Below, in pieces: positions 41,271 through 49,573 of a stretch of DNA of 64,000 bases. The DNA comes from JBMOGA01 sp049318625 (GTDB lineage Bacteria > Pseudomonadota > Alphaproteobacteria > Rhizobiales > Hyphomicrobiaceae). The stretch lies in contig JBMOGA010000007.1 in NCBI GenBank assembly GCA_049318625.1, forward strand, positions 45,066 to 109,065, written 5' to 3'. Each line of letters begins with the position of its first letter. The stretch's first letter is position 1. The translations under genes were made by a program, and so were the position numbers. The notes beneath the pieces are model-generated. The model was given only the letters and a program-made list of their open reading frames with translations, was not told where the DNA came from and searched no databases.

Positions 41271-41746
41271 GAGGCGGCGGCCAACCGCCCGACCGTGGTT
41301 GTGCCCGGCCCACGCTTGGTCTCGATCTCGACCAGTGCCTTCTCGATGGCGTCGAACACCAGCATGGTCGAGGCGTGGCGGGACTTGTAGTCGCGGACGG
41401 CTTCCAGGATGCGCAACTCGGCGAGACGGCCGGTCGGGAGCACGCCTTCTTCCTTCAGCATGCTCCGCATCTCGATGGCAGCGGCGCGCAGTTCCGCCGG
41501 CGACATGCCGACGATCTCGCGCCCGACGATGGCAGCGGCCGCCTGGCCGAGCAGGCAGGCCTTCACGGTCTGCCCGAAGTCGACGATCCGGTCGTCGCGC
41601 ACGACGAGATCGACGGTGATGGTCGAGCCGCAAAGCTTGGAGTGCGCCGTGGCGGTGGCATCGGGCGCGGCGAGCCGTTGAGTGCGCGGAATGGCGGCGG
41701 CCAGTTCCAGGATGCGGGTCGAATAGATGTCGTCGAGATTGGCCAT
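41267..41746 (-). CDS. IscU/NifU-like iron-sulfur cluster scaffold protein, third Cys replaced by Ala
   Basis: The 159 residues align with IscU-type scaffolds: C39 (SKLCGSTITVDL), C64 (VKACLLGQAA) and H124 (SRHASTMLVFDAI). In canonical IscU the His is followed by the third Cys (HCS); here it is Ala125. This alphaproteobacterial branch may bind a cluster with a different ligand set or act as a carrier. It is coupled to yidD and divergent from folE. Confidence 0.78.
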   Translation of the reverse strand: MANLDDIYSTRILELAAAIPRTQRLAAPDATATAHSKLCGSTITVDLVVRDDRIVDFGQTVKACLLGQAAAAIVGREIVGMSPAELRAAAIEMRSMLKEEGVLPTGRLAELRILEAVRDYKSRHASTMLVFDAIEKALVEIETKRGPGTTTVGRLAAAS

Positions 41747-41911
41747 TTCTGGTCCCTGCTGAGTGCAGAGCTGACCGCCCTGGAAGGGGCGGGGCTACTC
41801 TTGCCGCACCGGATCACCCACTATATAGCGCTGGGTTCCCATGAAGGGTACCCGGGCGCGACGGCATTGCCGGCCGCTTTCCCCGCCAGCGCAGTCGATA
41901 CAGGTCTTCCC

Positions 41912-42538
41912 GTGACGAAAGCCCCTGCCGAGAAAGGCTCGAAGCCTGCGGACCGGCGGCCCTCCCGCGAGGACGCGGAGGCGGCCGTGCGCACGCTCAT
42001 CGCGTGGGCCGGCGACGATCCCGACCGGCCGGGGCTGGCCGAGACGCCGCAGCGGGTCGCCTCCGCCTACCAGGAGTTTTTCCGCGGCTATCGCGAGGAT
42101 CCGTTGGCCGTGCTGGCGGACTGCGTGTTCGAGCATGTCGGCGGCTATGACGATCTTGTGATCCTGCGTGATATCCGCGTGGAGAGCCATTGCGAGCATC
42201 ACATCGTGCCGTTCATCGGCCGGGCGCACGTCGCCTATCTTCCGCGCGGGCGCGTCGCCGGGCTGTCGCGGCTCGCGCGCGCGGTCGAGATCCTGGCCAA
42301 GCGCTTGCAGACCCAGGAGGCGCTGACCGCCGAGATCGCCGATGCGATAGAGCAGGGCCTGTCGCCACGCGGCATCGGCGTGGTGATGGAGGCCGAGCAC
42401 CAGTGCATGGCGAGCCGCGGCGTTCACCAGTGGGGGGCTGCGGCCGTGACCACCCGGTTCCGCGGCGTCCTCGAGACGGATACGTCGCTCAGGGATCGCT
42501 TCCTGGCGCTCGTCACTGCACCGCGCGGCGGGCGTTGA
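41912..42538 (+). CDS. folE: GTP cyclohydrolase I FolE
   Basis: FolE makes 7,8-dihydroneopterin triphosphate from GTP, for folate and as the precursor of queuosine's deazaguanine. The 208 residues have the zinc-ligand motif ESHCEHHIVPF and the second Cys in AEHQCMASRGVHQ. The start is GTG 41912 (VTKAPAEKGS), as no in-frame ATG precedes the conserved core. hisI follows 31 bases later. Confidence 0.94.
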   Translation: MTKAPAEKGSKPADRRPSREDAEAAVRTLIAWAGDDPDRPGLAETPQRVASAYQEFFRGYREDPLAVLADCVFEHVGGYDDLVILRDIRVESHCEHHIVPFIGRAHVAYLPRGRVAGLSRLARAVEILAKRLQTQEALTAEIADAIEQGLSPRGIGVVMEAEHQCMASRGVHQWGAAAVTTRFRGVLETDTSLRDRFLALVTAPRGGR

Positions 42539-42569
42539 GCGCGTCGCCGGCAGTTCTGCGGAGGCCGTC

Positions 42570-42995
42570 ATGACCAGTAGTGCGGGTAAACCGCCGGCCG
42601 ATCGCGGAAGCAAGGCCGAGATCGAGGAAGGCTCTTCATTCCGGCCGCGCTTCGATGGTGACGGGCTGATCCCTGCGATCGTGACCGAGGACGGAGGCGA
42701 CACCGTCCTGATGTTCGCGTTCATGAACGAGGAAGCCCTCGCTCTCACGCTCGCGACCGGCTTGGCTCACTTCTGGACCCGGTCGCGCCAGCGCATCTGG
42801 AAGAAGGGCGAGGATAGCGGCAATTTCCTCCGTGTGCTCGAGGTGCGGACGGACTGCGATCAGGACGTGCTGTGGCTGCGCGCCCGCGTGGAGGGAAATG
42901 GCGTGGCTTGCCATACCGGTCGTGCGAGTTGCTTCTACCGGCGTGTCGCGCGTGGCGCCGACGGCGCCGTGACCCTGGTTCCCGCGGAGGATTGA
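42570..42995 (+). CDS. hisI: Phosphoribosyl-AMP cyclohydrolase HisI
   Basis: HisI opens the purine ring of phosphoribosyl-AMP, the third step of histidine synthesis. The 141-residue protein has WKKGEDSGNFLRV, the metal-binding TDCDQDVLWLR, and CHTGRASCFYRR. It is the single-domain form, without fused HisE. It follows folE on the same strand, as in many Hyphomicrobiales. Confidence 0.95.
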   Translation: MTSSAGKPPADRGSKAEIEEGSSFRPRFDGDGLIPAIVTEDGGDTVLMFAFMNEEALALTLATGLAHFWTRSRQRIWKKGEDSGNFLRVLEVRTDCDQDVLWLRARVEGNGVACHTGRASCFYRRVARGADGAVTLVPAED

Positions 42996-43138
42996 TCTCC
43001 GGGTCTCGCCTGCCTGCGCGCCGACGTAGCAGAGCCTTAATCGACTTCCAGTAAGGTTGATGGAACGTTGGCTGGCCTCCGCGTGGAGACGGTCGACCCG
43101 ACGGCGCGTTACCTGTGTGTGGGCTGGCGGAGGCGGCG

Positions 43139-44074
43139 ATGGCTCGGGGGAAAATTGGAATTGCACTCGGCGGCGGCGCCGCGCGCGGTTGGGCCCACAT
43201 CGGGATCCGGCGCGTGCTCGCGGAGGCCGGGATTTTCCCCGACATCATTGCCGGAACCTCGATCGGTGCCGTGGTCGGCGGCTGCTATGCGGCCGATCAG
43301 ATCGGCGAACTCGAGGATTTCGCCCGGGAACTCACCCGCCGGAAGGTGTTCGGCTACCTCGACCTCAATCTGTCCGGCAGCGGCCTGATCAATGGCCAGC
43401 GTCTGTCCGACCGGCTCTTGCGCAGCCTGGGAAGCAAATCCATCGAGGAACTCGACCGCCGCTTCACGGCGGTGGCGACCGAGATCGGCACCGGACACGA
43501 GATCTGGTTGTCACGAGGCTCGCTCGTCGACGCGATCAAGGCCTCGTACGCGCTGCCCGGGATCTTCAAGCCGGTCTGTCTCAACAACCGCTGGCTCTTC
43601 GATGGGGCGCTGGTCAATCCGGTGCCGGTCAGCGTCTGCCGTGCCCTCGGCGCCCGCTACGTCATCGCCGTCAACCTGAATGGCGATACCTGCGGCCGTG
43701 GGACCGTGGTGCCGCACGGCGGCGATGTGGAAGCGCCGCTCACGGAGCCCGAGCGGTCGGGAGAAAAAGGCGCGGCCAAGAAACTGCTGCTGCGTCAGAT
43801 GTTCGGGCGCGGCGAGAACGGGCCCGGGATCTCTACGGTGATGTACGACGCCTTCAATATCGTGCAGGACCGCATCGCGCGCTCGCGCCTCGCCGGCGAT
43901 CCGCCCGATGCCATGATCGCGCCGCGGTTGGCCGGCATCGGGCCGTTCGAATTTCACCGCGCCGACGAATTGATCGCCCGTGGCGAGGCCGCCGCGCGGC
44001 GGGCCATCGAGGATATTCTGCGCGAGGTCGATGCCCGTCATCTGACCGAGCAGCGCCATCAGGTCAGGGCCTGA
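43139..44074 (+). CDS. Patatin-like phospholipase (RssA-like)
   Basis: The 311 residues have the oxyanion motif GGGAARGWAHIG, the nucleophile elbow GTSIG (S41), and the catalytic Asp in FDGALVNPVP. This serine-aspartate hydrolase probably deacylates a phospholipid; the substrate is unknown. ATG 43139 with GGAGG upstream is preferred over a GTG 24 bases earlier. An insertion between residues about 200-225 (EKGAAKKLLLRQMFGRGEN) is charged. Confidence 0.88.
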   Translation: MARGKIGIALGGGAARGWAHIGIRRVLAEAGIFPDIIAGTSIGAVVGGCYAADQIGELEDFARELTRRKVFGYLDLNLSGSGLINGQRLSDRLLRSLGSKSIEELDRRFTAVATEIGTGHEIWLSRGSLVDAIKASYALPGIFKPVCLNNRWLFDGALVNPVPVSVCRALGARYVIAVNLNGDTCGRGTVVPHGGDVEAPLTEPERSGEKGAAKKLLLRQMFGRGENGPGISTVMYDAFNIVQDRIARSRLAGDPPDAMIAPRLAGIGPFEFHRADELIARGEAAARRAIEDILREVDARHLTEQRHQVRA

Positions 44075-44100
44075 CGGCGCCGCCCGGGACGTCTGTCACC

Positions 44101-44532
44101 TCAGCCCGCGACCAGATAGGTCTTGAGCGCGATCGCCTCCATCTCGACCTCGGCGATGTGATGCTTCACCACGTCGCCGATCGAGACGATGCCGACCAGC
44201 GCATCGTCGACCACGACGGGCAGATGGCGGAAGCGCCCCGCGGTCATGGTCGACATGACCTGATCCAGCGTGTCGGTCTCCAAGCAGGTGACGACGTTGC
44301 GGGTCATGAAATCACCGACTGGCCGGTCGATGGCCGCCGGCCCGAGGTCGGCGATGGCGCGGATGATATCGCGCTCCGAGATGATGCCCTCGACGCGCCC
44401 TTCCGTCCCCACGATGACAATGGCACCGATCTTACGAGCGGCCAGCCGGTTGGCGATCTCCTGCACGCTGGTATCGGGGCGGGCGGTTCCGACGTTGCGC
44501 CCCTTGGCCTTCAGAATGGCGGCGACGTTCAT
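44101..44532 (-). CDS. CBS-domain pair protein
   Basis: The 143-residue protein is a single Bateman module: two CBS domains, with SERDIIRAIADLG after the first and MTAGRFRHLPVVVDDALVGIVSIGDVVKHH in the second. Such proteins bind adenine nucleotides and signal energy state to partners. There is no catalytic domain. It is convergent with the patatin gene. Target unknown. Confidence 0.87.
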   Translation of the reverse strand: MNVAAILKAKGRNVGTARPDTSVQEIANRLAARKIGAIVIVGTEGRVEGIISERDIIRAIADLGPAAIDRPVGDFMTRNVVTCLETDTLDQVMSTMTAGRFRHLPVVVDDALVGIVSIGDVVKHHIAEVEMEAIALKTYLVAG

Positions 44533-44750
44533 CGACGTGTCCTCCGTGCCAGCCCACCGTGCGGCGAGGTCTCTTGCGAAGACCTGTCGTGACGGACGGC
44601 CACGGCGTCGCGAGGATCGATGTTGTGTGCCCTCTCAGGCCTGCCGCGGTCGTCCGGCTGATGCGCCGGCTGTGACGATCCTCAATTCCGGGACGAGCCC
44701 GAATACCGACACACTGCGACGTTTTGACCGAGCCGGCAAGCCGTAAGGCC

Positions 44751-45533
44751 TCAGTCCGCGTCACGACCCTGGGGAGGATTTGGCGCTTCGGGAGCCTCAT
44801 CACCGCTCGGGCTAGCCGGCGGCCGGCCCTGCACCGGCCCGTTGTCGATCAACCCGAAACCGAGCAGACCCGCGAAGTAGCCGCCGAGGTGGGCTTCCCA
44901 GGCGATCGTGCCACCGGCGAGGAAAGTCCCGAAAGCGGTGGCGAGGAGAAGATTGAGCGCGACGATGACGACGCTCGTCATCACGATACGCCGGTCGACG
45001 AGAGCCCGGGCGAGCGGGACGCGCGGCACCACCTGGGCGTACCGGTTGAGGAGACCGGCACCGCCGAGATCGATCGCCGAGAACAGCAGCCGCATCACCG
45101 CCCCCATCAGGGCCGAGACGGCCCCCGACGCGCCGACCATGGGTTGCAGCTCCCCGTCGTGGCTGAGCGAGAACGCCAGCCCGCCCGCCACGCCCCCCAC
45201 GAGCAGCGCCAGCAGGAACCGGGCCGCGCTCAGCCGGCGCGCCATCACGGTGCCGAACACCAGCAGCCACGCGCCGTTGATCATCAGGTGCGCCATGTCG
45301 CCGTGCAGGAGCATGTGGCTCAGGTACTGCGTCCAAACCGCCAGCTCGCCGCCAGGGATGTCCGCGGCGATGCGGGCGCGGCCGGGGATCAGGGCGAGCG
45401 CGAGCACGACACGGAAATCGGTCTCGTCGGGGAGCAGCAGCCGCGCGGCATGCACCGCCACCAGCACGCCGAGTACCACCAGGACGATCGACGGGGCGTT
45501 GAAGATCGGCTGGCGCGCGGTGCGGTCGGTCAC
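44751..45533 (-). CDS. Rhomboid-family intramembrane serine protease
   Basis: The 260-residue protein has about six to seven transmembrane segments, the H-x3-N box HLMIN (82-86), the catalytic S136 in GASGAVSALMG, and H215 in EAHLGGYFAGLLG. The pairing S136/H215 is complete, so it is probably active. Start GTG 45533 has AGGAG five bases upstream. The 218 bases between this gene's end and the CBS gene hold nothing that I could support. Confidence 0.86.
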   Translation of the reverse strand: MTDRTARQPIFNAPSIVLVVLGVLVAVHAARLLLPDETDFRVVLALALIPGRARIAADIPGGELAVWTQYLSHMLLHGDMAHLMINGAWLLVFGTVMARRLSAARFLLALLVGGVAGGLAFSLSHDGELQPMVGASGAVSALMGAVMRLLFSAIDLGGAGLLNRYAQVVPRVPLARALVDRRIVMTSVVIVALNLLLATAFGTFLAGGTIAWEAHLGGYFAGLLGFGLIDNGPVQGRPPASPSGDEAPEAPNPPQGRDAD

Positions 45534-45710
45534 GGAAGCTCCTGTCGTCGCACGCTGGGTTAGCCGATCCCGCCGACCGGACACAAGGGCGTTCCACCGG
45601 GGCGGGTGGCACGAAACCTGCTGACCAGCTGCCCGGGGACTGCGAGAGGGGCAGCGTTGTCCCGATCCGCGACACCGCTCGACCTGCGGGACTTGCTCGG
45701 GAGACCGACG

Positions 45711-46373
45711 ATGCGACAGCCGGCCAATCTCACGTTGTTCTCGTACTGGGACGAGCTGCGCGGCAATCGGCCGGCACCGTTCCGGACCGATATTCAGCCG
45801 GGTCGTATCGCGACCATCCTGGACCGGGTGTTCGTTCTGGAACTCGAAGACAAGGGAGGTGTCGCCTTCCGCCTCGCGGGCTCGACGCTGTGCGGGCAGT
45901 TCGGCAGCGAGTTGCGCGGGCGTGACTTTCTCGAGCTCTGGCCCGCGCGCGACAAGGAACTGCTGGCGGGCGTCCTCAGCGAAGTCGCTCAGAGCGCGGA
46001 AGTGGCGGTCCTCGAGTTCGAAGGCGTCTGCCGGACCGGCGGGCGCGTCACCTTCGAGATGCTGATCCTTCCCCTCACCCGTGCCATCGGTATCGACCGC
46101 TTCATCGGCGCCGCCTGCACGACCTCCGAGATCGACTGGACCATCAATGGGCCGGTCACGACCTGTCACCTGCTGCGGCGCACGCTGTTCGCGCCCCGCA
46201 ACCAGCCGGCACCTGCTCGCGCCCCTGCGCCGGCTCCAGCGCCGGCACCGCCGCCGCCCCCGCCCCGCCCGCTGGCCCAGCGTCCGGCGGTCCAGCTCGC
46301 CAGCAAGGCGCGGCCGCACTTCCGGGTCGTCGATGGCGGGCTCAGCGATCGGCCCAAGACGGAAAATCGTTGA
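45711..46373 (+). CDS. PAS-domain protein with Pro/Ala-rich tail
   Basis: The 220 residues contain a PAS_5-type domain (SYWDELRGNRPAPFRTDIQP, then FRLAGSTLCGQFGSELRGRDFLELW). This alphaproteobacterial family is often found with PilZ genes. A Pro/Ala-rich linker (residues about 160-185) and short C-terminus follow. No output domain is visible, so it may act by protein binding. ATG 45711 has GGGAG upstream. A PilZ gene follows on the same strand. Confidence 0.78.
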   Translation: MRQPANLTLFSYWDELRGNRPAPFRTDIQPGRIATILDRVFVLELEDKGGVAFRLAGSTLCGQFGSELRGRDFLELWPARDKELLAGVLSEVAQSAEVAVLEFEGVCRTGGRVTFEMLILPLTRAIGIDRFIGAACTTSEIDWTINGPVTTCHLLRRTLFAPRNQPAPARAPAPAPAPAPPPPPPRPLAQRPAVQLASKARPHFRVVDGGLSDRPKTENR

Positions 46374-46397
46374 ACCGAGACAAACCATATTGGAAGG

Positions 46398-46414
46398 TTA
46401 ACGGAGCATTAACC
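46398..46414 (+). promoter_or_regulatory. CtrA-binding site (TTAA-N7-TTAACC)
   Basis: TTAACGGAGCATTAACC is an exact match to the CtrA consensus TTAA-N7-TTAA(CC). It lies between the PAS gene stop (46373) and the PilZ gene start (46471), about 57 bases upstream of that ATG. AT-rich half-sites stand out in this GC-rich DNA. CtrA is the master cell-cycle regulator of alphaproteobacteria, so the PilZ gene is probably under cell-cycle or motility control. Confidence 0.7.
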
Positions 46415-46470
46415 AGCCTCCGCGATAGTACGGTCCATTGTCCGGCACCGTCTGTCCACGCAGGGGCCTC

Positions 46471-47097
46471 ATGCTCGCGTCGAATGCTACAACTGCCGCC
46501 ATGATGGCGCCGGAGCCCGCGCGTCGGAGCGTCGAGCGCCGTCGGCATCCACGCTTTCCCCTCGTCCTGCTCGGCCGCTATATGCGCACGAACAAGCAGG
46601 AGTTTCCGTGCCGCACGATCGATGTGTCGGTCGGCGGGATCGCGATGGCGACGCACGAGGATGTCGAGGTCGGCGAGCGCATCATCGCCTATTTCGACGA
46701 GCTCGGTGGCGTCGAGGGTATCGTCGCGCGCACCTTCGATGGTGGCTTCGCCCTGGCGCTGACGGTCAGCGCGCGAAAGCGCGAGAAGCTCGCTGCGCAA
46801 ATCACCTGGCTGCTCAATTCCCATGAATTCGTCGGCGCCGAAGCCCGCCGGCATGCCCGCCTGGTCGTCAGCTCCACGACCAATCTCGTCCTCGAGGATG
46901 GTGCGATCCATCAGGTGCGGTGCCTGGATGCCTCGGTCTCGGGGGCGTCAGTTGCCACCACCGCTCGGCCGCCGATCGGCGCCGAGGTGACGCTCGGCCG
47001 GTTCCGTGGGCGCGTGATCCGCCACCACGGCGACGGCATCGCCGTCCAGTTCATGGCGATCCAGCGCACCGACGCCGTCAAACGTTACCTCGCCTGA
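46471..47097 (+). CDS. Tandem PilZ-domain cyclic-di-GMP-binding protein
   Basis: The 208-residue protein carries two PilZ domains. The first has RRHPR (24-28) and DVSVGG (51-56). The second has RRHAR (126-130) and DASVSG (153-158). Both keep the RxxxR and [D/N]xSxxG motifs needed to bind c-di-GMP, so both are probably functional. ATG 46471 has AGGGG upstream; TTG 46438 is an alternative. A periplasmic protease gene follows 70 bases on. Confidence 0.88.
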   Translation: MLASNATTAAMMAPEPARRSVERRRHPRFPLVLLGRYMRTNKQEFPCRTIDVSVGGIAMATHEDVEVGERIIAYFDELGGVEGIVARTFDGGFALALTVSARKREKLAAQITWLLNSHEFVGAEARRHARLVVSSTTNLVLEDGAIHQVRCLDASVSGASVATTARPPIGAEVTLGRFRGRVIRHHGDGIAVQFMAIQRTDAVKRYLA

Positions 47098-47167
47098 CCC
47101 CGCCGTGTTCACCGGACCTAAAGAAGTTTGGCCAAAAGTAGGCGCCAGCATCCGGGGATTGCGATCG

Positions 47168-47809
47168 ATGGCGCTGGTACTTCGCATATTGGCAGTCTTG
47201 GCCTTCTTCGGCTTCGCCGGGCCCGTCTTTGCAGAGATGCAGAAGACCCGCCTGACGACCGAGGGTCCGCGTTTCATGCGGGTCTATGGAACGGCGTTTC
47301 CTCCGCATGGGTTCGTCAAGTTCTGCGACCGCTATCCGCGCGAGTGCGCGCAGGAAGCGGCCACCATGCAGCGCTTCGAGCTGACGGCGGAGTTGCGCCG
47401 CCACCTGGACCTCATCAACCGCGGCATCAACCGCAAGATCAAGCCGGCGACCGACCTTGAGCTTTACGGGGTCTCGGAGTTCTGGACGCTGCCCATGGAC
47501 CGCGGCGACTGCGAGGACTATGCCCTGCTGAAGCGGCATGTGCTCATCCAGGAGGGCTGGCCGGCCAGCGCCCTGCTGATGACGGTCGTGCGCGACGAGA
47601 AGGGCGAGGGGCATGCGGTGCTGACCGTGCGCACCGCCCAAGGCGATTTCGTTCTCGACAACAAGGTCGACGACCTGAAGCTGTGGTCGGAGACGCCTTA
47701 TGAGTTCGTGATGCGGCAGTCCTACATCAACCCGCGGGTGTGGATGTCGCTCGACCCCATGGACGGCGTCGCCCCCGGGGCCATCGCCGGTGTCGACCGT
47801 CAGCGCTGA
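47168..47809 (+). CDS. Periplasmic transglutaminase-like cysteine protease (BTLCP family, LapG-like)
   Basis: The 213 residues start with a signal peptide (cleavage after VFA, residue 22). The papain-like triad is C115 (DRGDCEDYALLKR), H149 (GEGHAVLTVR) and D164 (FVLDNKVDDL). BTLCP proteins include LapG, which cuts a surface adhesin when c-di-GMP is low. ATG 47168 with GGGGAT upstream is chosen. It follows the tandem-PilZ gene. No LapD or adhesin gene is in the window, so the LapG role is inferred. Confidence 0.85.
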   Translation: MALVLRILAVLAFFGFAGPVFAEMQKTRLTTEGPRFMRVYGTAFPPHGFVKFCDRYPRECAQEAATMQRFELTAELRRHLDLINRGINRKIKPATDLELYGVSEFWTLPMDRGDCEDYALLKRHVLIQEGWPASALLMTVVRDEKGEGHAVLTVRTAQGDFVLDNKVDDLKLWSETPYEFVMRQSYINPRVWMSLDPMDGVAPGAIAGVDRQR

Positions 47810-48333
47810 TCGGGCTTGAGGCCCGTCTTGTAGGCGCGCCAGCGTCGATTGTAGACCTCACCCCCGAGCTGGATGCGCGCGAGATCGTCGGCCGTGACCG
47901 TGCGCACGATCTTGCCCGGTGCGCCGAGCACGACCGAGCGCGGCGGGACTTCCTTGCCTTCGGGGATCAGGGCACCGGCACCGATCAGACACTCGTCGCC
48001 GATCTTGGCGCCGTTGAGCACGATGGCACCGATACCGATGAGGCATCCCCGTCCGATCGTGCAACCGTGCAGCATCACCATATGGCCGACGGTGCAATCC
48101 GGCCCGACGTCGAGCGGGAAGCCCGGATCGGAGTGGAGCACGCACCCGTCTTGGATGTTGGTGCGCGCGCCGATGCGGATCGGGTCGTTGTCGCCGCGGA
48201 TGACGGCGTTGAACCAGATGCCGACATCCTCGTCGAGGGTCACGCCGCCGAGCACAATGGCGTTGGGGGCGATCCAGTAGCGGCCGTTCGCCGGCGTGAC
48301 GACGCGGCGGTCTTCGAGCGAGTAAAGGCCCAT
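47800..48333 (-). CDS. Gamma carbonic anhydrase family protein
   Basis: The 177-residue protein is a left-handed beta-helix with repeats such as GGVTLDEDVGIWFNAVIRGDNDPIRIGARTNIQDG. The metal-binding histidines are in VLHSD and VGHMVMLHGC. Family members (YrdA, CaiE-like) may hydrate CO2 or act as hexapeptide scaffolds. Its last bases overlap the convergent protease gene by ten bases. ATG 48333 (MGLYSLEDRRV) is a normal N-terminus. Confidence 0.87.
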   Translation of the reverse strand: MGLYSLEDRRVVTPANGRYWIAPNAIVLGGVTLDEDVGIWFNAVIRGDNDPIRIGARTNIQDGCVLHSDPGFPLDVGPDCTVGHMVMLHGCTIGRGCLIGIGAIVLNGAKIGDECLIGAGALIPEGKEVPPRSVVLGAPGKIVRTVTADDLARIQLGGEVYNRRWRAYKTGLKPDQR

Positions 48334-48374
48334 GGCTTCCCTTTCCGGATGACCCGATCCGACGTGACCGAGGG

Positions 48375-48587
48375 TCAGGCGTCCGCCAGATCGACGTCGA
48401 GGATGGCCATCTGCAGCGCGTAGCTGACCTCGCCGTCGTCCTCCTCGCGATAGAGGGTGGCGATGAATTCGTCGCCGACGGAGACCTCGGCCATGTCCTT
48501 CTTCTTCGGATGCATGACCACGCGCAGCGACTCGCAACGGAAGGTCTTCCGCAGGTACTTCTGCAGCTTCGGAATGTCTTCCTTCAA
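48375..48587 (-). CDS. DUF3126-family small protein
   Basis: The 70-residue product (MKEDIPKLQKYLRKTF, then RVVMHPKKKDMAEVSVGDEFIATLYREEDDGEVSY and MAILDVDL) matches the DUF3126 alphaproteobacterial family. Function unknown. The start is TTG at 48587, set by GGAGG five to six bases upstream; there is no in-frame ATG near it. It sits between cysE and the carbonic-anhydrase-like gene, all on the minus strand. Confidence 0.85.
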   Translation of the reverse strand: MKEDIPKLQKYLRKTFRCESLRVVMHPKKKDMAEVSVGDEFIATLYREEDDGEVSYALQMAILDVDLADA

Positions 48588-48624
48588 GACGGCCTCCTCG
48601 TGGCACCCAGTGTGTGGCGGCTCT

Positions 48625-49458
48625 CTAACAGCCGCAGTCGTATGGTGCCAAGCGCTGATCCATGGAGCGGGCCGGCTCCGGGCAGCCGGCATCGCCGACG
48701 ACCTTGGCGGGGACGCCCGCCACCGTGGTGTTCGGCGGCACGTCGTTGAGAACCACGCTGCCGGCGGCCACACGCGAGCATTGCCCGACGCGGATGTTGC
48801 CGAGCACCTTGGCGCCGGCCCCGATCATCACGTTGTCGCTGATCTTCGGATGGCGGTCGCCCGTCTCCTTGCCGGTGCCGCCGAGGGTGACGCCGTGCAG
48901 CATCGACACGTTGTCGCCGATCACCGCCGTCTCACCGATGACGATACCGTGGCCGTGGTCGATCATCAGGCCCTGACCGAGCCGGGCCGCCGGATGGATG
49001 TCGATGGCGAAGATGCGCGACGCCTGGCTCTGGAAATAAAGCGCGAAGTCGCGCCGTCCCAGCCCCCACAACTCGTGGGCGAACCGGTGCGCGACGAGCG
49101 CGTGGAACCCCTTGAAGTACAGCAACGGCTCGATGTAGCGGCCGCAGGCCGGATCGCGATCGTAAACGGCCGCGAGGTCGGAGCGGAAACCGCGGCCGAT
49201 CTCGGGATGCTGGTCGAGCACCTGCTGGAAGGTCTGGTTGATCAAACCCGCATCGACGTCGGAATGGTTCAGCCGCTGGGCCAGCCTGTGGCAGACCGCG
49301 TCCTCGAGGCGCTCATGGCTGAGCACGGTTGCAAAGATGAACCCCCCCAGCGCCGGCTCGGCCCGGATCGCGGCTTCCGCCTCGTCGCGGATGCTGCTCC
49401 AGATCGGATCGCAGGTCTGCACGCGGCGCTCTGGTCCTGGTAACGGCATGATGGACAT
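48625..49458 (-). CDS. cysE: Serine O-acetyltransferase CysE
   Basis: CysE makes O-acetylserine for cysteine synthesis. The 277-residue protein has the N-terminal helical domain (FIFATVLSHERLEDAVCHRLA) and the hexapeptide beta-helix DIHPAARLGQGLMIDHGHGIVIGETAVIGDNVSMLHGVTLGGTGK. It ends in a C-terminal tail that usually docks on CysK. ATG 49458 has GAGGAA seven bases upstream. Confidence 0.95.
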   Translation of the reverse strand: MSIMPLPGPERRVQTCDPIWSSIRDEAEAAIRAEPALGGFIFATVLSHERLEDAVCHRLAQRLNHSDVDAGLINQTFQQVLDQHPEIGRGFRSDLAAVYDRDPACGRYIEPLLYFKGFHALVAHRFAHELWGLGRRDFALYFQSQASRIFAIDIHPAARLGQGLMIDHGHGIVIGETAVIGDNVSMLHGVTLGGTGKETGDRHPKISDNVMIGAGAKVLGNIRVGQCSRVAAGSVVLNDVPPNTTVAGVPAKVVGDAGCPEPARSMDQRLAPYDCGC

Positions 49459-49573
49459 GTTCGGTTCCTCGGATGCGGTGTTTGAACCGCCGCAATCCCC
49501 AGCTTATAGGCTAAAGGCGGCCCGCTCGGCTAGCCGAGCCGCCCACCCGTCCGGATTTGAGGATCAACGCGCG

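Noticed and set aside
43100..43140. GTG start 24 bases upstream for the patatin gene
   Set aside because: ATG 43139 has a better placed GGAGG site and starts right before the conserved core.
44533..44750. Possible RNA gene in the gap between the CBS and rhomboid genes
   Set aside because: I could not fold a tRNA cloverleaf or a strong hairpin with a U-run; there is no support for a small RNA.
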